This document shows positions 1-11,808 of a stretch of 64,000 nt of DNA, one piece after another. Origin of the DNA: Tenrec ecaudatus (taxonomy: Eukaryota; Chordata; Mammalia; Afrosoricida; Tenrecidae). Both the position numbers and the translations under genes were made by a program. Position 1 is the first letter of the stretch, and every line of letters begins with the position of its first letter. Where the stretch lies: the NCBI RefSeq assembly GCF_050624435.1, contig NC_134541.1, positions 5,963,983-6,027,982 of the forward strand. Direction: 5' to 3'. The notes under the pieces were generated by a model. The model saw only the letters and a list, made by a program, of their open reading frames with translations. It was not told the origin of the DNA and did not search any database.

Positions 1-259
1 AGCTCCGATACCATTTCTTCCTTTGGACTTGGATTTTAGTATTTGCATCCTTGGATCACACAGGCTTCCATGTGAACTTAGTTGACATCTCACTTAGATG
101 ACTGTGAATTTATAGACAAATCTTTAAGATCCCATATGCTATTGTTTTTTGATAGCCTGACACCATCTGGTTTTTTCACCACACTTTGCTGTGGCATTCA
201 TATCTTCAGTCATCTCTTCCTGAGGTGAGGGCCTAGTCAGGGTCATGTCATAAAAACTG
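1..259 (-). mobile_element. LINE-derived fragment
   Basis: This AT-rich stretch matches 63050-63400 of this window and belongs to the older branch of the LINE-like family that recurs here in minus orientation. It is interrupted at 259/260 by an LTR-like element and resumes at 2861. The uninterrupted version is seen at 63370-63400 and near 14050. No coding capacity was recognised. Confidence 0.6.
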
Positions 260-2860
260 TGTTAGTCTCGGTTGACTAGAGAATAAATTTATAGACACTC
301 GTGTATAAGAAGGAGTTTTATCCACAGAGAGAACAACATGGCTGGCCCCACTATGAGAAATGATGCCAATCAGTGACTAAGGGCGATACAGGGGACTGCA
401 CTGGAGACACAGTGTGGGAATTGCACCTGACCTGATCCCACCACACCGAGGCAAAGCACTGGGGGAGTGCAGCAGAACAGCAAGGGAATGGAGTGGCAAG
501 GTCCCCAGGTAATGCTGAAAGTGGACTTTGGGGCCAGGGCGTGGTGCCCCAACAGACTGGACTGGAAAACGCTCCTAAGGGCCAGCAAACGATCCCTGAA
601 CTAACTACAAGCTTTTCTCTTGTGAACTGTTTTGTTCTGTTCTTTGTCAGTGGTTTGTTTTTGTTGTTTTGTTGTCTGGTTGTATTCTGTTGCTTTGTTT
701 TCCTCTGTCTTGTTTTTGTGCATGTTAGTGTCTCCACAGGTCTGTCTGAATAGGACAGGCTGGATGAACTATCTGGAGGAAAAACAACGGGACCGACAGT
801 TCCGGGGGGACTTGGGGTGGGGGGGTAGGGGGGTAAGGAAGTGGTGTTAACAAACACAGGGACAAGGGAAAAACATGGGACCCCAAATGGTAGAGAGGGG
901 GGAGTGGCAGGCCTGGTGGGAAATGATCAAGGGTAAGGTTGCTTAGAGAAGAGGTATACTCTAGCCCAGGTGGCGACGAAGCATGGTAGTAGGGCAGGAG
1001 GAAAGTCAAGGGAGATGGAGGAAAGAGCTAGGAGTCAAAGGGCATGTATGGAGGTCTAGACAAAGACATGTACATGCAAATATATATAGGAGGATGGGGA
1101 AATAGATCTGTGTGTCTATATTTATAGGTTAAGTATTAAGGTGGCGGAAGGACCTTGGGCCTCTACTCAAACACTCCCTCAATGCATGAATACCTTCTTT
1201 TATTAAATTGGAACTCTATGATGCTCACTCTCCCGACACAACAGCTGGAGCCAAAGTGGGTGAACAAGTAAATGTGGTGAAGAAAGCTGGTGGTGCCCGG
1301 CTATCAAAAGAGATAGTGACTGGGGTCTTAAAGGCTTGAGGATAAACAAGCGGCCATCTAGCTCAGAAGCAACAAAGTCCACATGGAAGAACACACCAGC
1401 CTGTGTGATTGAGTGGTCCCGAAGGGATCAGTTACCAGGCATCAAAAAACAAAAAATCATATCATTGACTGCACACCTCCATGATAGGATCGCTGAAGAC
1501 AAATGGGTGCATAAGCAAATGTGGTGAAGAAAGCTGATGGTGCCCGGCTATCAAAAGAGATAGTGTCTGGGGTCTTAAAGGCTTGAAGGTGAACAAGCGG
1601 CCATCTAGCTCAGAAGCAAAAAAGCCCACATGGAAGAAGCACACCGGCCAGTGCGATCACGAGGTGCCAAGGGACCAGCTATAAGGCATCATGCAAAAAA
1701 AATTAAAAGATAAGTGTGTATATGTATATATGTATATATATACCATATTAAATGAAGGGGGAAGTGCAGAGTGGAGACCCAAGGCCCAAGTGTCGGCCAC
1801 TGGAGATCCCCTCATAGAGGGGTTTAGGAGAGGAGATGGGTTAATTAGGGTGCGAGGTAGTACCGATGAAGAACATAGCTTTCCCCCAGATCCTGGATGC
1901 TTCCTCCCGCCAACTACCATGATCCGAATTCTACCTTGCAGGGCTGGATAGGACAGAGGCTGTACACTGGTACATATGAGGGCTGGAAGTACAGGGAATC
2001 CAGGGTGGATGATACCTTCAGGACCAAGGGTGTGAGGGGCGATGCTGGGAGAGTGGAGGGTGAGTGGGTTGGAAAGGGGGAACTGATTACAAGGACCCAC
2101 ATGTGACCTCTTCCCTGGGAGAGGGACAGCAGAGAAGGGGGGGAAGGGAGACTCCGGATAGGGCAAGATATGACAAAATAACGATGTATAAATTACCAAG
2201 GGCATATGAGGGAGGGGGGAGCGGGGAGGGAGGGGAAAAAAAAAAGAGGACCTGATGCAAGGGGCTTAAGTGGAGAGCAAATGCTTTGAGAATGATTGGG
2301 GCAGGGAATGTATGGATGTGCTTTATGCAATTGATGTGTGTATATGTATGGATTGTGATAAGAGTTGTATGAGTCCCTAATAAAATGTAAAAAAAGAAAA
2401 GAGGGAAAAAAAAGGAGTTTTATATAAAGGAGCAATTGTATATTGAGTAAACATTCCAGCGCAGGCCAGATGAAGTCTATATGTCTGATATTAGCCCATA
2501 TGCCTGTATCAGTCTATAAATTCCTCTTCAGACTCACATAGCACATGCAATGATGCGAAATGCAGGAAGATCACAGGCCAGTGAATGGAAAGTCTTGTGG
2601 ATGCAGTAGCGGTGAAAGCATCTCAGCACTGGTGTGGGTCTCCATGTGGCTTTTCCAGCTCCAGGGCTCTGGCTCCATTAGTCTTGTTAACAGGAATGAG
2701 AAGCAGAGAGTGTGCCCTGCCTCCAGCGAGGAAGACAGAAGATCCCAGAATCCTCAGGAGAAGGCTATGCCCAAATAGAAACCTCATTGGCTGTGATCTG
2801 ATTGATAGACTAGACTCCACACCTTTACTCAAGTTGACAGGAGATGATGTAACTGCCACA
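260..2860 (+). mobile_element. LTR-like element, family 2, split by a LINE
   Basis: The element starts TGTTAGTC and ends GCCACA. It is flanked by AAAACTG on the left and AAAACTA on the right, a 7-bp duplication with one mismatch. Its own sequence is 260-321 and 2424-2860, and a LINE occupies the middle. Related copies lie at 17541-18037, 37256-37430, 55575-55905 and 58316-58610. TG...CA ends and a single-unit structure suggest a solo LTR. No internal retroviral genes are present, and the superfamily is not determined. Confidence 0.5.
322..2411 (+). mobile_element. Long LINE 3'-end copy with perfect 12-bp TSD
   Basis: A 2.09-kb insertion flanked by the 12-bp direct repeat AAGGAGTTTTAT (310-321 and 2412-2423). 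It ends in AATAAAATG followed by an A-rich tail, as in target-primed reverse transcription by L1-type machinery. The body lacks a recognisable reverse transcriptase and shares its 3' part with more than ten other copies here. I read it as the 5'-truncated 3' region of an afrotherian LINE, or as a non-autonomous derivative of one. Confidence 0.7.
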
Positions 2861-4083
2861 AAAACTAATTGTTTTTATATTGTGGCTAGAATTAAAGTAT
2901 GAGCCCCAGATCCATTCATATATCTATGATTTGATTTATAAATGTCTCTGGTTTACTTTAGAGGCCTCATTATCATGTTATGACAAAATTATCAATCAGT
3001 ACTCTGGGGCATAAAGAAAACTATTGATCGTAGCATTAATTTATCCAATGGTATAGATTAAGCTCTTAAATGATGGAGCGCTATTTACATAGACCATGGG
3101 AGTTGGTGATAGGGCAAAATTTCCAGTAGCATTCTTTTCCGAAGGACAAACACATACCTATCAGATTAGTACATATCACGCTAAAGCATGGAGGGCATTA
3201 AAATTGTAACTATATGCGAACTTGCAGTCATAGTCATGAGTTTCTTCTCACACCAGGAACTATCAGTCTTAAGTCCAAGGGCTACAGGTAAGTTTGAGAT
3301 AAAGCCCTTTTCCTTTAGTGAGGAATTCTACCATGAGTCCTTTTGGTGTGGCCTGTGAAGGATATGTCCTTGAAACGACAGAGTCTATGGTCACAATAGT
3401 TTATAGCACATGGTCTGGGTCACAACATGCAGGATATAAAGTAGGTCAAAAGTGTCTAATTATGAACACAGGACTAGGCTAATTTTCCCCTTGGTTTTTA
3501 TATAAGTATTGTTAAATGCTTTTTCCCAATGGGAGGTTGCTTCTCCCTGTTGATCCACCAACAGAAGGGTAATTGCCTCCTAGGAAATGTAGATGCACCT
3601 CCCCCCCCCAAATCTTGACTTGAGATGGTGAAAAAGAAGAGAGAAAGAATGTAAAAGGAAAACCTAGAAAAAGAAAGGAAAGCTAAAAGGAGGAAGAGAA
3701 AGAACCTGAGAAAAGTAGGTTGACAGGACCAGAATGGGATGGAATATCCCAAAAGGAGGACATTGTGCCTGGCTGGGTCACTGCCTTTTGCTGACCTAGA
3801 AGACAGATCATCACTTGATCAGGAGGAAGTTCTAGTGTGTTCAAAAATCAGCCGGGGCATTCCACCTGATGCTGGAAGGAGTTCTACTTGCTCACAGTTT
3901 GCTTGCAGGAAACAGACTGCTCATCTAGCGCTGTGGTTCTTCAGGTCTCAGCAAGCAGAGGATGCCACTCATGAGGGTGGAGTCCATCTGGCACTCAGTG
4001 CACCACATGTCTTCCCCACACCCCTAGCTTCATATGGAGTAGGGGCTTGCCAGAAGGTGTGTTGTCACTCACCACTGATAGGT
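2861..4083 (+). repeat. Unit 1 upstream block of the tandem duplication
   Basis: This block is paralogous to 14050-16110 and 63385-64000, and its last 550 bases also match 42990-43640. In units 2 and 3 the corresponding sequence lies just upstream of the ATG exon. Here it stops at 4083 against LINE sequence, and the first two coding exons are not found. No gene was recognised in it. Confidence 0.65.
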
Positions 4084-5040
4084 ATTATATAATGCCACAT
4101 TGTTAAAACAAACCATTCTTGTACTAAGGCAAGGTTTAAGTAGAAGCCCAAAGTCCATCTGCTTCCTTGTTGCATGTGCATATGTAAACAAATACACATA
4201 TATTTATATATACATTTTTCTCTTCTACTCCAATATTATGTTCATGCATTGTTCACCTTTCAGTACTTCTTCCCAGATACAAATCAACTGAACAAACAAG
4301 AAAAGTAAAGCTACATCCTCCTCACCATCAATTTTAGAATACTTACTATACCCCTGTATCTATCATTGTTGTCTCCCTGCTCCCCTACCCACCCCTTCCT
4401 ATGCCCACCTGGAACCATAGATCTATGCATTATCTCTGTTAGATTGCATATCCTATATATCTTGTCATCATAAATACCAAATAAAAAGATAACAGACAAA
4501 CAAATCCACACACCAAAAAAAAGAAAAAAACATACAGGTAGTCACAAGTCTAACAGGGATCATGACATAGAACAGATGAATATCTCTGTATTATAGTAAA
4601 GAACATATTATAAATCATCTGTCCTGACCCCATTTCTTTCAGGTTTACCTTTCCCTGGTCCCACTTGTCTAATAAGACATACACCCATTCATCCATCTTT
4701 GGAACATCCTATAAGACCACATTGTTATTCCCCTGGTCAGGGATGGAGCATTTTAATGTGTCTCACCCCTGCCCCCCCAACCAGTTATGCCTATAGACTT
4801 TCAGTGTGGCAATCTCCAATCAGTTCAGATGGGTTGCCAAGTGCTGCTCCCCAGTCAGAAGTCTAGGATCAGGATTCTTCTGGAGGCTTCAATTATCTTC
4901 ATCCCCATCACTAGTCTGTTGCACTCCTATCTTGGTTGACCCCCGGTGGGTGAGTCTGACCAGTCTCTCTCCTAGAACTGTATCTTCAGTGCCGTTCTCT
5001 GCAACACTCATCCCAGGAAGGGATGTCAAGTGTTGATCTT
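4084..5040 (-). mobile_element. LINE-derived insertion, shared with unit 3
   Basis: Closely similar to 48380-49265 and placed at the same spot of the duplicated unit, immediately before the intron-2 sequence that begins with the CTTTTTGCTTTTTAAT motif. Unit 2 has no such insertion at its equivalent site near 24980. It contains no gene. Confidence 0.6.
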
Positions 5041-5942
5041 TTTGCTTTTTAATTCGTGATCTTTTTAAACAGTAGAAACACTGCTTAATAACAATAGATT
5101 TTTCAGGTACCATTATGTAGCTTCAGCAGACATCTATTATGGGCAGTCAGTGCCAGGAATATGATAAAGTGTTAACAAATATAAAATATAAGAATATCCA
5201 CTTCTCTTTCCTCCCTTCTCTGACCCTATTCATGTAGAACTAGAACTAGGCCAGATCTAATCAATTCAAAAGTACTATCTTTCAGATTGCCATGTGGACA
5301 GATTCTAGGTTCAAGTTTGAGAGTCCACACAACACCTTCTCTTGTCTGCTGGCTACAAATTTGGAGTGTCCCCTTTCCCTTCATGAACTTGGTAGTTCTC
5401 CTTGGGCTCCAAGGGAAAAATCACATGGAGCCTACATCTGACCTTATCCAGATTAAGTAAGGAGAAATAAAATCCAACTCTGTACCCATCTCAAGGCTGA
5501 TTTCTACCAGGCAGAGGCCACACATATGTCCACCCTCCATTATCCTGACCCTGTTCTGACATGAACCATTCCTCCCAAGGCCTAGGGTCATTTGCTGATG
5601 GGTCACTGCTCTTTTGTTGTTCCTGAAAGATGTTTGTGATCTGTCTGCCTGATGCAGAAAAAGTTCTTTAGGGTTCAGAGGATAGCTGAGGGCAGCCCAC
5701 TTGTGCCCAGAAGGAATTCCTACATGTCCACGGTTGCTCCTCTTGTGCTGTGATTCTGGATCACTTGAGGTCCCCACAGGTTTTATCACAAATCTGGGGT
5801 ATAGGAATGTCCATCATGTGTGATGAACTTGCTTTGGAAGAACTAAATGAAGTTCTTCAGATGCAGATTCTTCAGCGCTCCCAGTGAAGTCTGATTATGA
5901 AAATTGATGGTGTTTTGTGCATTAATTTCTTATTCATTCTAG
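5041..5942 (+). repeat. Intron-2 remnant of unit 1
   Basis: Paralogous to 24990-26237 and, in part, to 49828-50179, which lie directly before the KRAB exons of units 2 and 3. It ends in the same TTCATTCTAG splice acceptor. This is intron remnant only, with no gene inside. Confidence 0.65.
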
Positions 5943-5967
5943 GAGCCGATTACAATAGAGGATGTCA
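5943..5967 (+). pseudogene. KRAB exon stub, unit 1 ZNF343-like pseudogene
   Basis: After an intact acceptor, the first 25 bases of the KRAB-A exon are present and match the KRAB exons at 26238 and 50180 almost base for base. An AfroSINE then begins, and the remaining roughly 100 bases of the exon are not found. Unit 1 therefore cannot encode a KRAB domain. Confidence 0.7.
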
Positions 5968-6175
5968 AAAACAAAAACACTTCACTGCCATTGAGTCAAT
6001 TCTGAATTATATTGACCCTGTAGGTCAGAGTAGAACTACCCTTTAGGTTTCTAAGGCTAACCCTGCGGGAGAAAACCTTGTATCTGCCCTACTGAGCATT
6101 TGGTGGATTGGAACAGATAACCTTATGGTTAGCAGCCCTCCTGTAATTCACTGAACCACCAGGGCTTCTTATTTA
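5968..6175 (-). mobile_element. AfroSINE
   Basis: Reverse-oriented tRNA-derived SINE of the afrotherian type. It carries the typical CTGCCATTGAGTCAATTCTG start and ends near the box motif read as CCACCAGGGCT. It is the element that cuts the unit 1 KRAB exon. Confidence 0.75.
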
Positions 6176-6369
6176 TTGTCAAAGTGCATGGAGTTCAAGT
6201 TTCTTGACTGAATTCAACCCCTAAAAAACAAGTTAGTTCTGAAAACTTATCAGTGAGTCTGGTCTGATCAGGAATGGAGTGGTCTGTGTTTTAGAGACAG
6301 ATCCCTTGTGAAGTGAGGGGGATACCAGTGGATCACCTTTTTTATCTAAGTGATCACCTTTCTAGAATG

Positions 6370-7080
6370 ACCTCTTTTTAAAAAAATATTTTTATTGTGA
6401 TTTAACTGAGGGTTTACATTTCACAGCATCAGTTTTATGTTCAACAGCTTAAACTCATCAAACCTGCCAATAACTTGCTCCCGTCCCCTCCTTTGATTTC
6501 TCTTGTGAACCTACTGTGTTCACCTTCACTCCAGGGAATACTTAACCTTCCCTAAAGCCTATTGCTACATTTTCCTCCCCACTTTATAATATTATAGTCT
6601 GTGTACTTTGCTGTGAAGAACTATTTTCCCCCCTTATAAACAACGGACTCATACAATATATTTCCTTTGTGACTTGACAAATTTCACTCAGCATGTTTTC
6701 CAGGTGCATCAGACCATGAGAGGCTTCACAGTGTTATCACCATCCTTTAATGATGAGTAGTATTCCATTCTGTGTAAGTACCAAAACTTCTTTATGCCTT
6801 TTTCTACTGTTGGCCATTGAGGTTGTTTCCCTTTTCTTGCTATTGTCAACAATGCTGTGATTGGCCTAGGTGTACATGTTACGGCTCCTATTTGAGGAGA
6901 AAAGATTGCAGAGTCTGGTGGAATGTCAATCCCGAGTTGTGTAAGGGAACACCCTATCATTTTCCATAGTGGGTTCACATTTTTGTTCTCTGCACCACTG
7001 CCAGCTCTTTTTTTCCTTTTTAACTTTGCTGTCAGTGTTAATGTAATGTGATACCTCTTTTTTGTTGTTGAAAATTTCTA
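6370..7080 (-). mobile_element. L1 ORF2 3' end and tail
   Basis: Translated on the minus strand (6709-6978) this resembles the C-terminal end of L1 ORF2p. A TIAR..KQPQWPT..KGIKKFW stretch is followed by a motif of the MEYYSSLK type. The frame covers only about 90 residues and carries no reverse transcriptase or endonuclease domain. It is a truncated relic. Confidence 0.6.
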
Positions 7081-7273
7081 GTGTAGCTTGAGCTTTGTAT
7101 TATTTTTAACAACTTTATTGACATACAATTGATGTACCATAAAATTCAGAGGTTTGAGGATATTAAAGAGTTGTTCATGACCGTAGATGAGGGCTGTGAC
7201 TAGCTTTGCTATCTTTCAGATTGCAATGGATCATGGATTGTTCCACAGGCAGTTGTTAAACTTAAGATTCTAG

Positions 7274-7428
7274 GACACAGGAGCTGTGGTGATGTAGTGC
7301 TTTACCTATGGGGCAAACCGCAATGTTAGCAATTTGAAACCACCAGCCTTTTCAAGGGAGAATGAGAAATGGTTTTATGCTTCCCAATGTAAATCATGGC
7401 CTTTGGTAAACTTAGTGCTCAGAGTGAA
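7274..7428 (+). mobile_element. AfroSINE (diverged)
   Basis: Weak similarity to the AfroSINE tRNA-like head, of the form GAGCTGTGGTGATGTAGTG, followed by the ACCAGCC block. It is more diverged than the other copies. A MITE sits directly at its right end. Confidence 0.5.
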
Positions 7429-7515
7429 CCATATATACTCGAGTATAAGCCTACCCGAAAATTTCAAAATAAATTAGTTTGAAATTTTCAGGTTGGCTTA
7501 TACTCTAGTATACGG
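7429..7515. mobile_element. Tigger-type palindromic MITE
   Basis: An 87-bp, almost entirely palindromic element with inverted repeats beginning CC(A/G)TATACTCGAGTATAAGCC or close variants. It is followed by TA on the right; the left dinucleotide is AA, where TA is expected. The repeats match those of the larger Tigger/pogo-like element at 19457-20439, its likely source of transposase. It has no coding capacity. Confidence 0.75.
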
Positions 7516-8624
7516 TAAGCTCTAGTTGAGTAATTCAGTAGACTAGTATAATATAAACAGTGGACCCATCAACAGATTTAGCATTTACTAACTTGGGTTT
7601 AATTTAGTTTCATCTACATCAGTGTTACTAACGTGACTGGTATTACCTCCACATTTCTAACTCACGGAGATACTGACACCATGTAGGGGAGTTATTAGAT
7701 ACATATAGTATTCATTTCCAACAGTTAAGACTTATTTAATTAAAATATAACTTCAATGCTCTTTTATTGGCAGCCAAAAAATTAATACATTAATAACTAA
7801 TTTGTTTAGGATTTTTTTCATTTCTCCTAAAAAAATAGCATCATCTGGCACATGTGAAGCACAGGTGGATGTATGTCTCAGAGTAAAGAATGGGGACTTC
7901 CTTACTGCATAACCAGAATTACTGCAGGATTATGTAGAATTACTGCATAACCAGAAACCCAGTCCTATCCCATTTCCTAAGTTTTGAAATACTATTTGGG
8001 AATTGTCACTTAGATATGTGAGTTCTCTGTGGCGATTGTGCTGGATTATTGAACCTAGAAGAGAAGCGGAGAATGCCATGCTCTGGGAAAGATGCTTGGG
8101 GTCAGAATTGATAAAAGAGTTGGAAGGTTGATGACTGATTTCCACCTTATGGGCTCAGCTTTAGACTGATCTTGACCATTAGCCCCCTGAAGTTGGGCTA
8201 GTTCAGATTTAGGCTTTGATTGGTTCATTCTGTTTGCCCACCCTGCTGAGAGTTTGCATTTACATCCTAGTTGTCTGGAATTGGAAACTACATCGTAACC
8301 CCCAGGTAATGCTAGTGAATACATAATCAAACATAAGCATCACCTGGGAGTCTAAAAGAATCGCCTGGTGTTCTTAGAAATGCAGATTTTCTGCTAGGGC
8401 ACGAACCAGTTCAGAGACTTGGTTCCCCTGAACCTAGGCCATTATCACATATACTGCCTTCTTCATTTGGATTCTGCTCATCGGATTGATTACACTTTTA
8501 TGACCATCATTCACTTTTTAAAATATTAAATGCCACAGAAATTTTCACAAGTCAGGGAAATAGTTATTTCTAAGCCCCCACAAAATTTTGGCACACTAGA
8601 GTAGAGCTGTCCCATCTTCCTCTT
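7516..8624. other. Unit 1 intron 3, no gene seen
   Basis: Paralogy to intron 3 of the other units is visible near 8020 (compare 27267 and 51365). The rest is AT-rich sequence in which I see no gene or recognisable repeat. Confidence 0.45.
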
Positions 8625-8860
8625 GACAGTGACTCATGACTTTGAGACACCACATTCTGGATTGCAGTCTCTCACTGCCAACAAGTGGATTCCTTGTCAC
8701 AGGGCTTTAGAGGACGGAGTAGAACTGCCCCTGTGGGTTTCAAGGGCTGGGAATCTTAGGGAAGCAGAAAACATCATCTTTCTCCTGTGTGGTGCTTGGC
8801 CAGTTAGAACTTCCAACCTTGTGCAACTTGTAACCTACTAGCCCATGAGAACTCCTTCTG
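8625..8860 (-). mobile_element. AfroSINE
   Basis: Reverse-oriented AfroSINE. It has the body motif GTAGAACTGCCCCTGTGGGT and a degraded tRNA-like end near 8850. Confidence 0.6.
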
Positions 8861-9096
8861 GAATTAAAAATAAAGTGTAATTCCTATAAATTACATATAC
8901 ATAAGTTATTACATTGTATGTATTGTCAGTTACAAGTATGTGATGAAAGAGTAGTTGCTGTGAAGTTCATCCTGACTGATGCTAACTAGTACATAGAGTA
9001 GAACTCTTAGTAAAAACGATGGACAAACTTGTCTTCTAATCTACTATCCATTTGGCTATTAATGGCATGCTCACTGTTGTGCTACCAGGGCCTCCA

Positions 9097-10684
9097 TAAG
9101 GAAAAAACAACGGGGCCGACAGTTCTGGGGGGACATGGGAGAGGGGGTGGAAAGGAAGTGGTGTTAACAAACCCAGGGACAAGGGAACAACAAGTGATCC
9201 AAATTGGTGGTGAAGTGGGTGTGGGAGGCCTGGTAGGGTATAATCAAGGGTAATGTAACAAAGAGGAATTGCTGAAGCCCTGGTGGGGACGGAGCATGAT
9301 AGTGGGACAGGAGGAAAGTCAAGGGAAATAGAGGAAAGAGGTGGGAGGCAAAGGATATTTATAGAGGTCTAGATAAAGGCATTTATAATGCAAATATATT
9401 TGTATATGAGGATGGGGAAATAGATCTATATGCATATATTTATAGGTTTATTATTAAGGTAGCAGAAGGACATTGGGCCTCCACTCAAGTACTCCCTCAA
9501 AAGCAAGAATACTTTCTTCTCTTAATTTGGCATTCTATGATGCTCACCTTCCCAACACAACCGCTGAACACAATGCGGGTGAATAAGCAAATGTAATGAA
9601 GAAAGCTGATGGTGCCCGACTATCAAAAGAGATAGCGTCTGGGGTCTTAAAAGCTTGAAGGTAGCAAGCAGCCATCTAACTCAGAAGCAACAAAGCCCAA
9701 ATGGAAGAACACACCAGCCTGTGTGATCATGAGGTGCTGAGGGATCAGTTATCAGGCATCAAAGAACAAAAAATCTATCATCAGGTCCTCACCTCCATGA
9801 TACGATCGCTGAAGACAAATGGGTGCATAAGCAAATGTGGTGAAGAAATTTGATGGTGCCCAGCTATCAAAAGGTATAGCGTCTGGGATCTTAAAGGCTT
9901 GAAGGTAAACAAGCGGCCATCTAGCTCAGAAGCAACAAAGCCCATATGGAAGAAGCACACCAGGCTGTGCGATCACGAGGTGCGATCGAAGGGATCAGGT
10001 ATAAGGCATCATCGGAACAAAAATTCTTACCATAGTGAATGGGAGCGGGGGAGTGCGGAGGGGAGACCCAAAGCACATTTGTAGGCCACTGGAGATCCCC
10101 TTGCAGAGGGGTCTAGGGGAGGAGATGAGTCGGGGTGCAATGTAGCACTGACGAAGAATACAACTTTCTTCTAGCTCGTAAATGCTCCCCACCCCGCCCC
10201 ACTATCATGATCGGAATTCTACCTTGCAAGTCTGGCTAGACCAGAGGATGTAAACTGGTGCAGAGGGGTGGAGGTGGAAACACAGGGAATCCAGGGCAGA
10301 TGATACCTTCAGGACCAGGGATGTGAGTGGCGATACTGGGAGGGTGGAGGAAGGGTGTGTTGGAAAGGGGCAACCGATTACAAGGATCTACATGTGACCT
10401 CCTCCCTGGAGGATGGACTATAGAAAAGTAAGTGAAGGGAGACGTTGGACAGGGCAAGATGACAAAATAATAATTTATAAATTATCAAGGGAGAGGGGAG
10501 TGGGAAGGGAGGGGAAAAAATGAGGACCTGATGCCAGGGGCTTAAGTGGAGAGCAAATGTTTTGTGAATTATGAGAGCAATGAATGTACGAATGTGCTTT
10601 ACACAATTGATGTATGTATGGATTGTGATAAGAGTTGTATGAGCCCCTAATAAAATGATTTTAAAGAGAGAGAGAGAGAGAGAA
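9097..10684 (+). mobile_element. LINE 3'-end copy
   Basis: A plus-oriented member of the same family as 322-2411. It ends in GCCCCTAATAAAATGATTTT followed by a short (GA)n tract. It lies in intron 3 of the dead unit 1 gene. The short reading frames inside it recur as family background and are not genes. Confidence 0.7.
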
Positions 10685-10742
10685 GGCAGCAAAAAGCAGG
10701 CATGCCCACTCAAAGCGGCTCCAACACAAAACTCTCCTGCAG

Positions 10743-11760
10743 AACCAAAGGTAGAAATCTCCTTCTGCCTCTTGGCTTTCTCTTGACAACAATTCCTCAG
10801 GGAGCATGTGCTTCAGATCTTCCTGGACTTGTGTGCAGAGAATCCCTTCCATCCAGCAGATTCCAGCTAGGGCAGCCGTGTTCTGATCAGAGCTGCAGGA
10901 GTGAAAATGCTAGGTAGCTAGAAGACTAAGGGAATGGTCTCCCCAAATGCCTGTATAGCCCCACAACAAAGGGGCTGCAGGGAAATCAGGCACCCCTTAG
11001 ACACCTATGGAAAAATCCAAATTGAGCATGTGCAGAAAAGAGCCACCTAAGCTCAGGTGAAACTAAACCTAGTCTCAAACTAGGCCCATGATACCACACA
11101 GGTGGCCCTAAACTCAACCATTGGGGAGAAAGGGAATCAAAGCCAGCAGCAGCAGAGTGGGGGCACATGCTTCTTTTCTCCTTCTTTCATTCTGGTGTAC
11201 TCTGCAGGCCGAGTGTGGGATCATAAGTGCCCGTGCGCCCTCTAGGGCCACACTCTCTCAGCCCCTGGGGATTTCTTGGTTCTGGACTCACAGATTTGTA
11301 CTCTAGTTCTGGTATTCTTTCCATGTGGGTTATTGTGTTCAGTCATGAAATCCTGCGCAGTTTCCAAGCAGCCTTGTACATTTTCCAGAAATAGCATATA
11401 CTTTTTGAGACTCTAATACCTAAAACTTCCCTTTCCCTCATAAAATCACCGATTACAAAATTGCTTCTGCCACGTGAATTCTTTCAGCATTGCGAAGAAA
11501 GAACCAAGGTATCCAATCCAGAAACCTAACAAAAACCACTCAAGGTTGGAAGAGACATCTCCAGACCCTTGTGTGGGAGCACAGGGGAGAGAGGCACCTC
11601 AAGGGCTTTATCCAGCCTGCTTAAGCTTTAGAGCAGACAGCCCTAGAGAAGATGAGCCTACTGTGACCTGCAACCAAACCCAGAGACTCCTCGTTTGGGT
11701 TAAGCCACATGTGTGTCATGAGTGGAGGTGATGCTTTAGCCAGAAGTCCTCTTAGAGATA
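10743..11760 (+). pseudogene. Zinc-finger exon remnant, unit 1 ZNF343-like pseudogene
   Basis: After a CTCTCCTGCAG acceptor, 10743-10907 matches the start of the long exons at 28418 and 53771 (the region before the fingers). In the inherited frame it meets TGA at 10784-10786 and a further TAG. A solo LTR interrupts it at 10908-11531. The exon resumes at 11532 and reaches one recognisable but broken finger near 11700-11755, after which the array is missing. With the cut KRAB exon and the missing 5' exons, this copy is dead. Confidence 0.8.
10908..11531 (+). mobile_element. Solo LTR (family 1) inside the unit 1 exon
   Basis: A 624-bp element starting TGCTAGG and ending CCTAACA, flanked by AAAA on both sides (a 4-bp duplication). 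The paralogous exons give the empty site. A polyadenylation-like CTCATAAAAT lies about 90 bp from the 3' end. Related copies lie at 11809, 12717, 34749, 57740 and 59105. No retroviral genes are present. The 4-bp duplication fits a gammaretrovirus-like (ERV1) source, which is inference. Confidence 0.65.
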
Positions 11761-11808
11761 AAGACTGGGATTTGTACCCCTATAAAGAGTTGCAGACTAA
11801 TAAATCTG

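Noticed and set aside
1462-1644. Recurring small frames starting MCFFHVGF.ASELDG in LINE copies (also 44747-45007 and 51613-51954)
   Set aside because: They are the antisense reading of a conserved non-coding LINE segment and appear in each copy with different lengths and stops.
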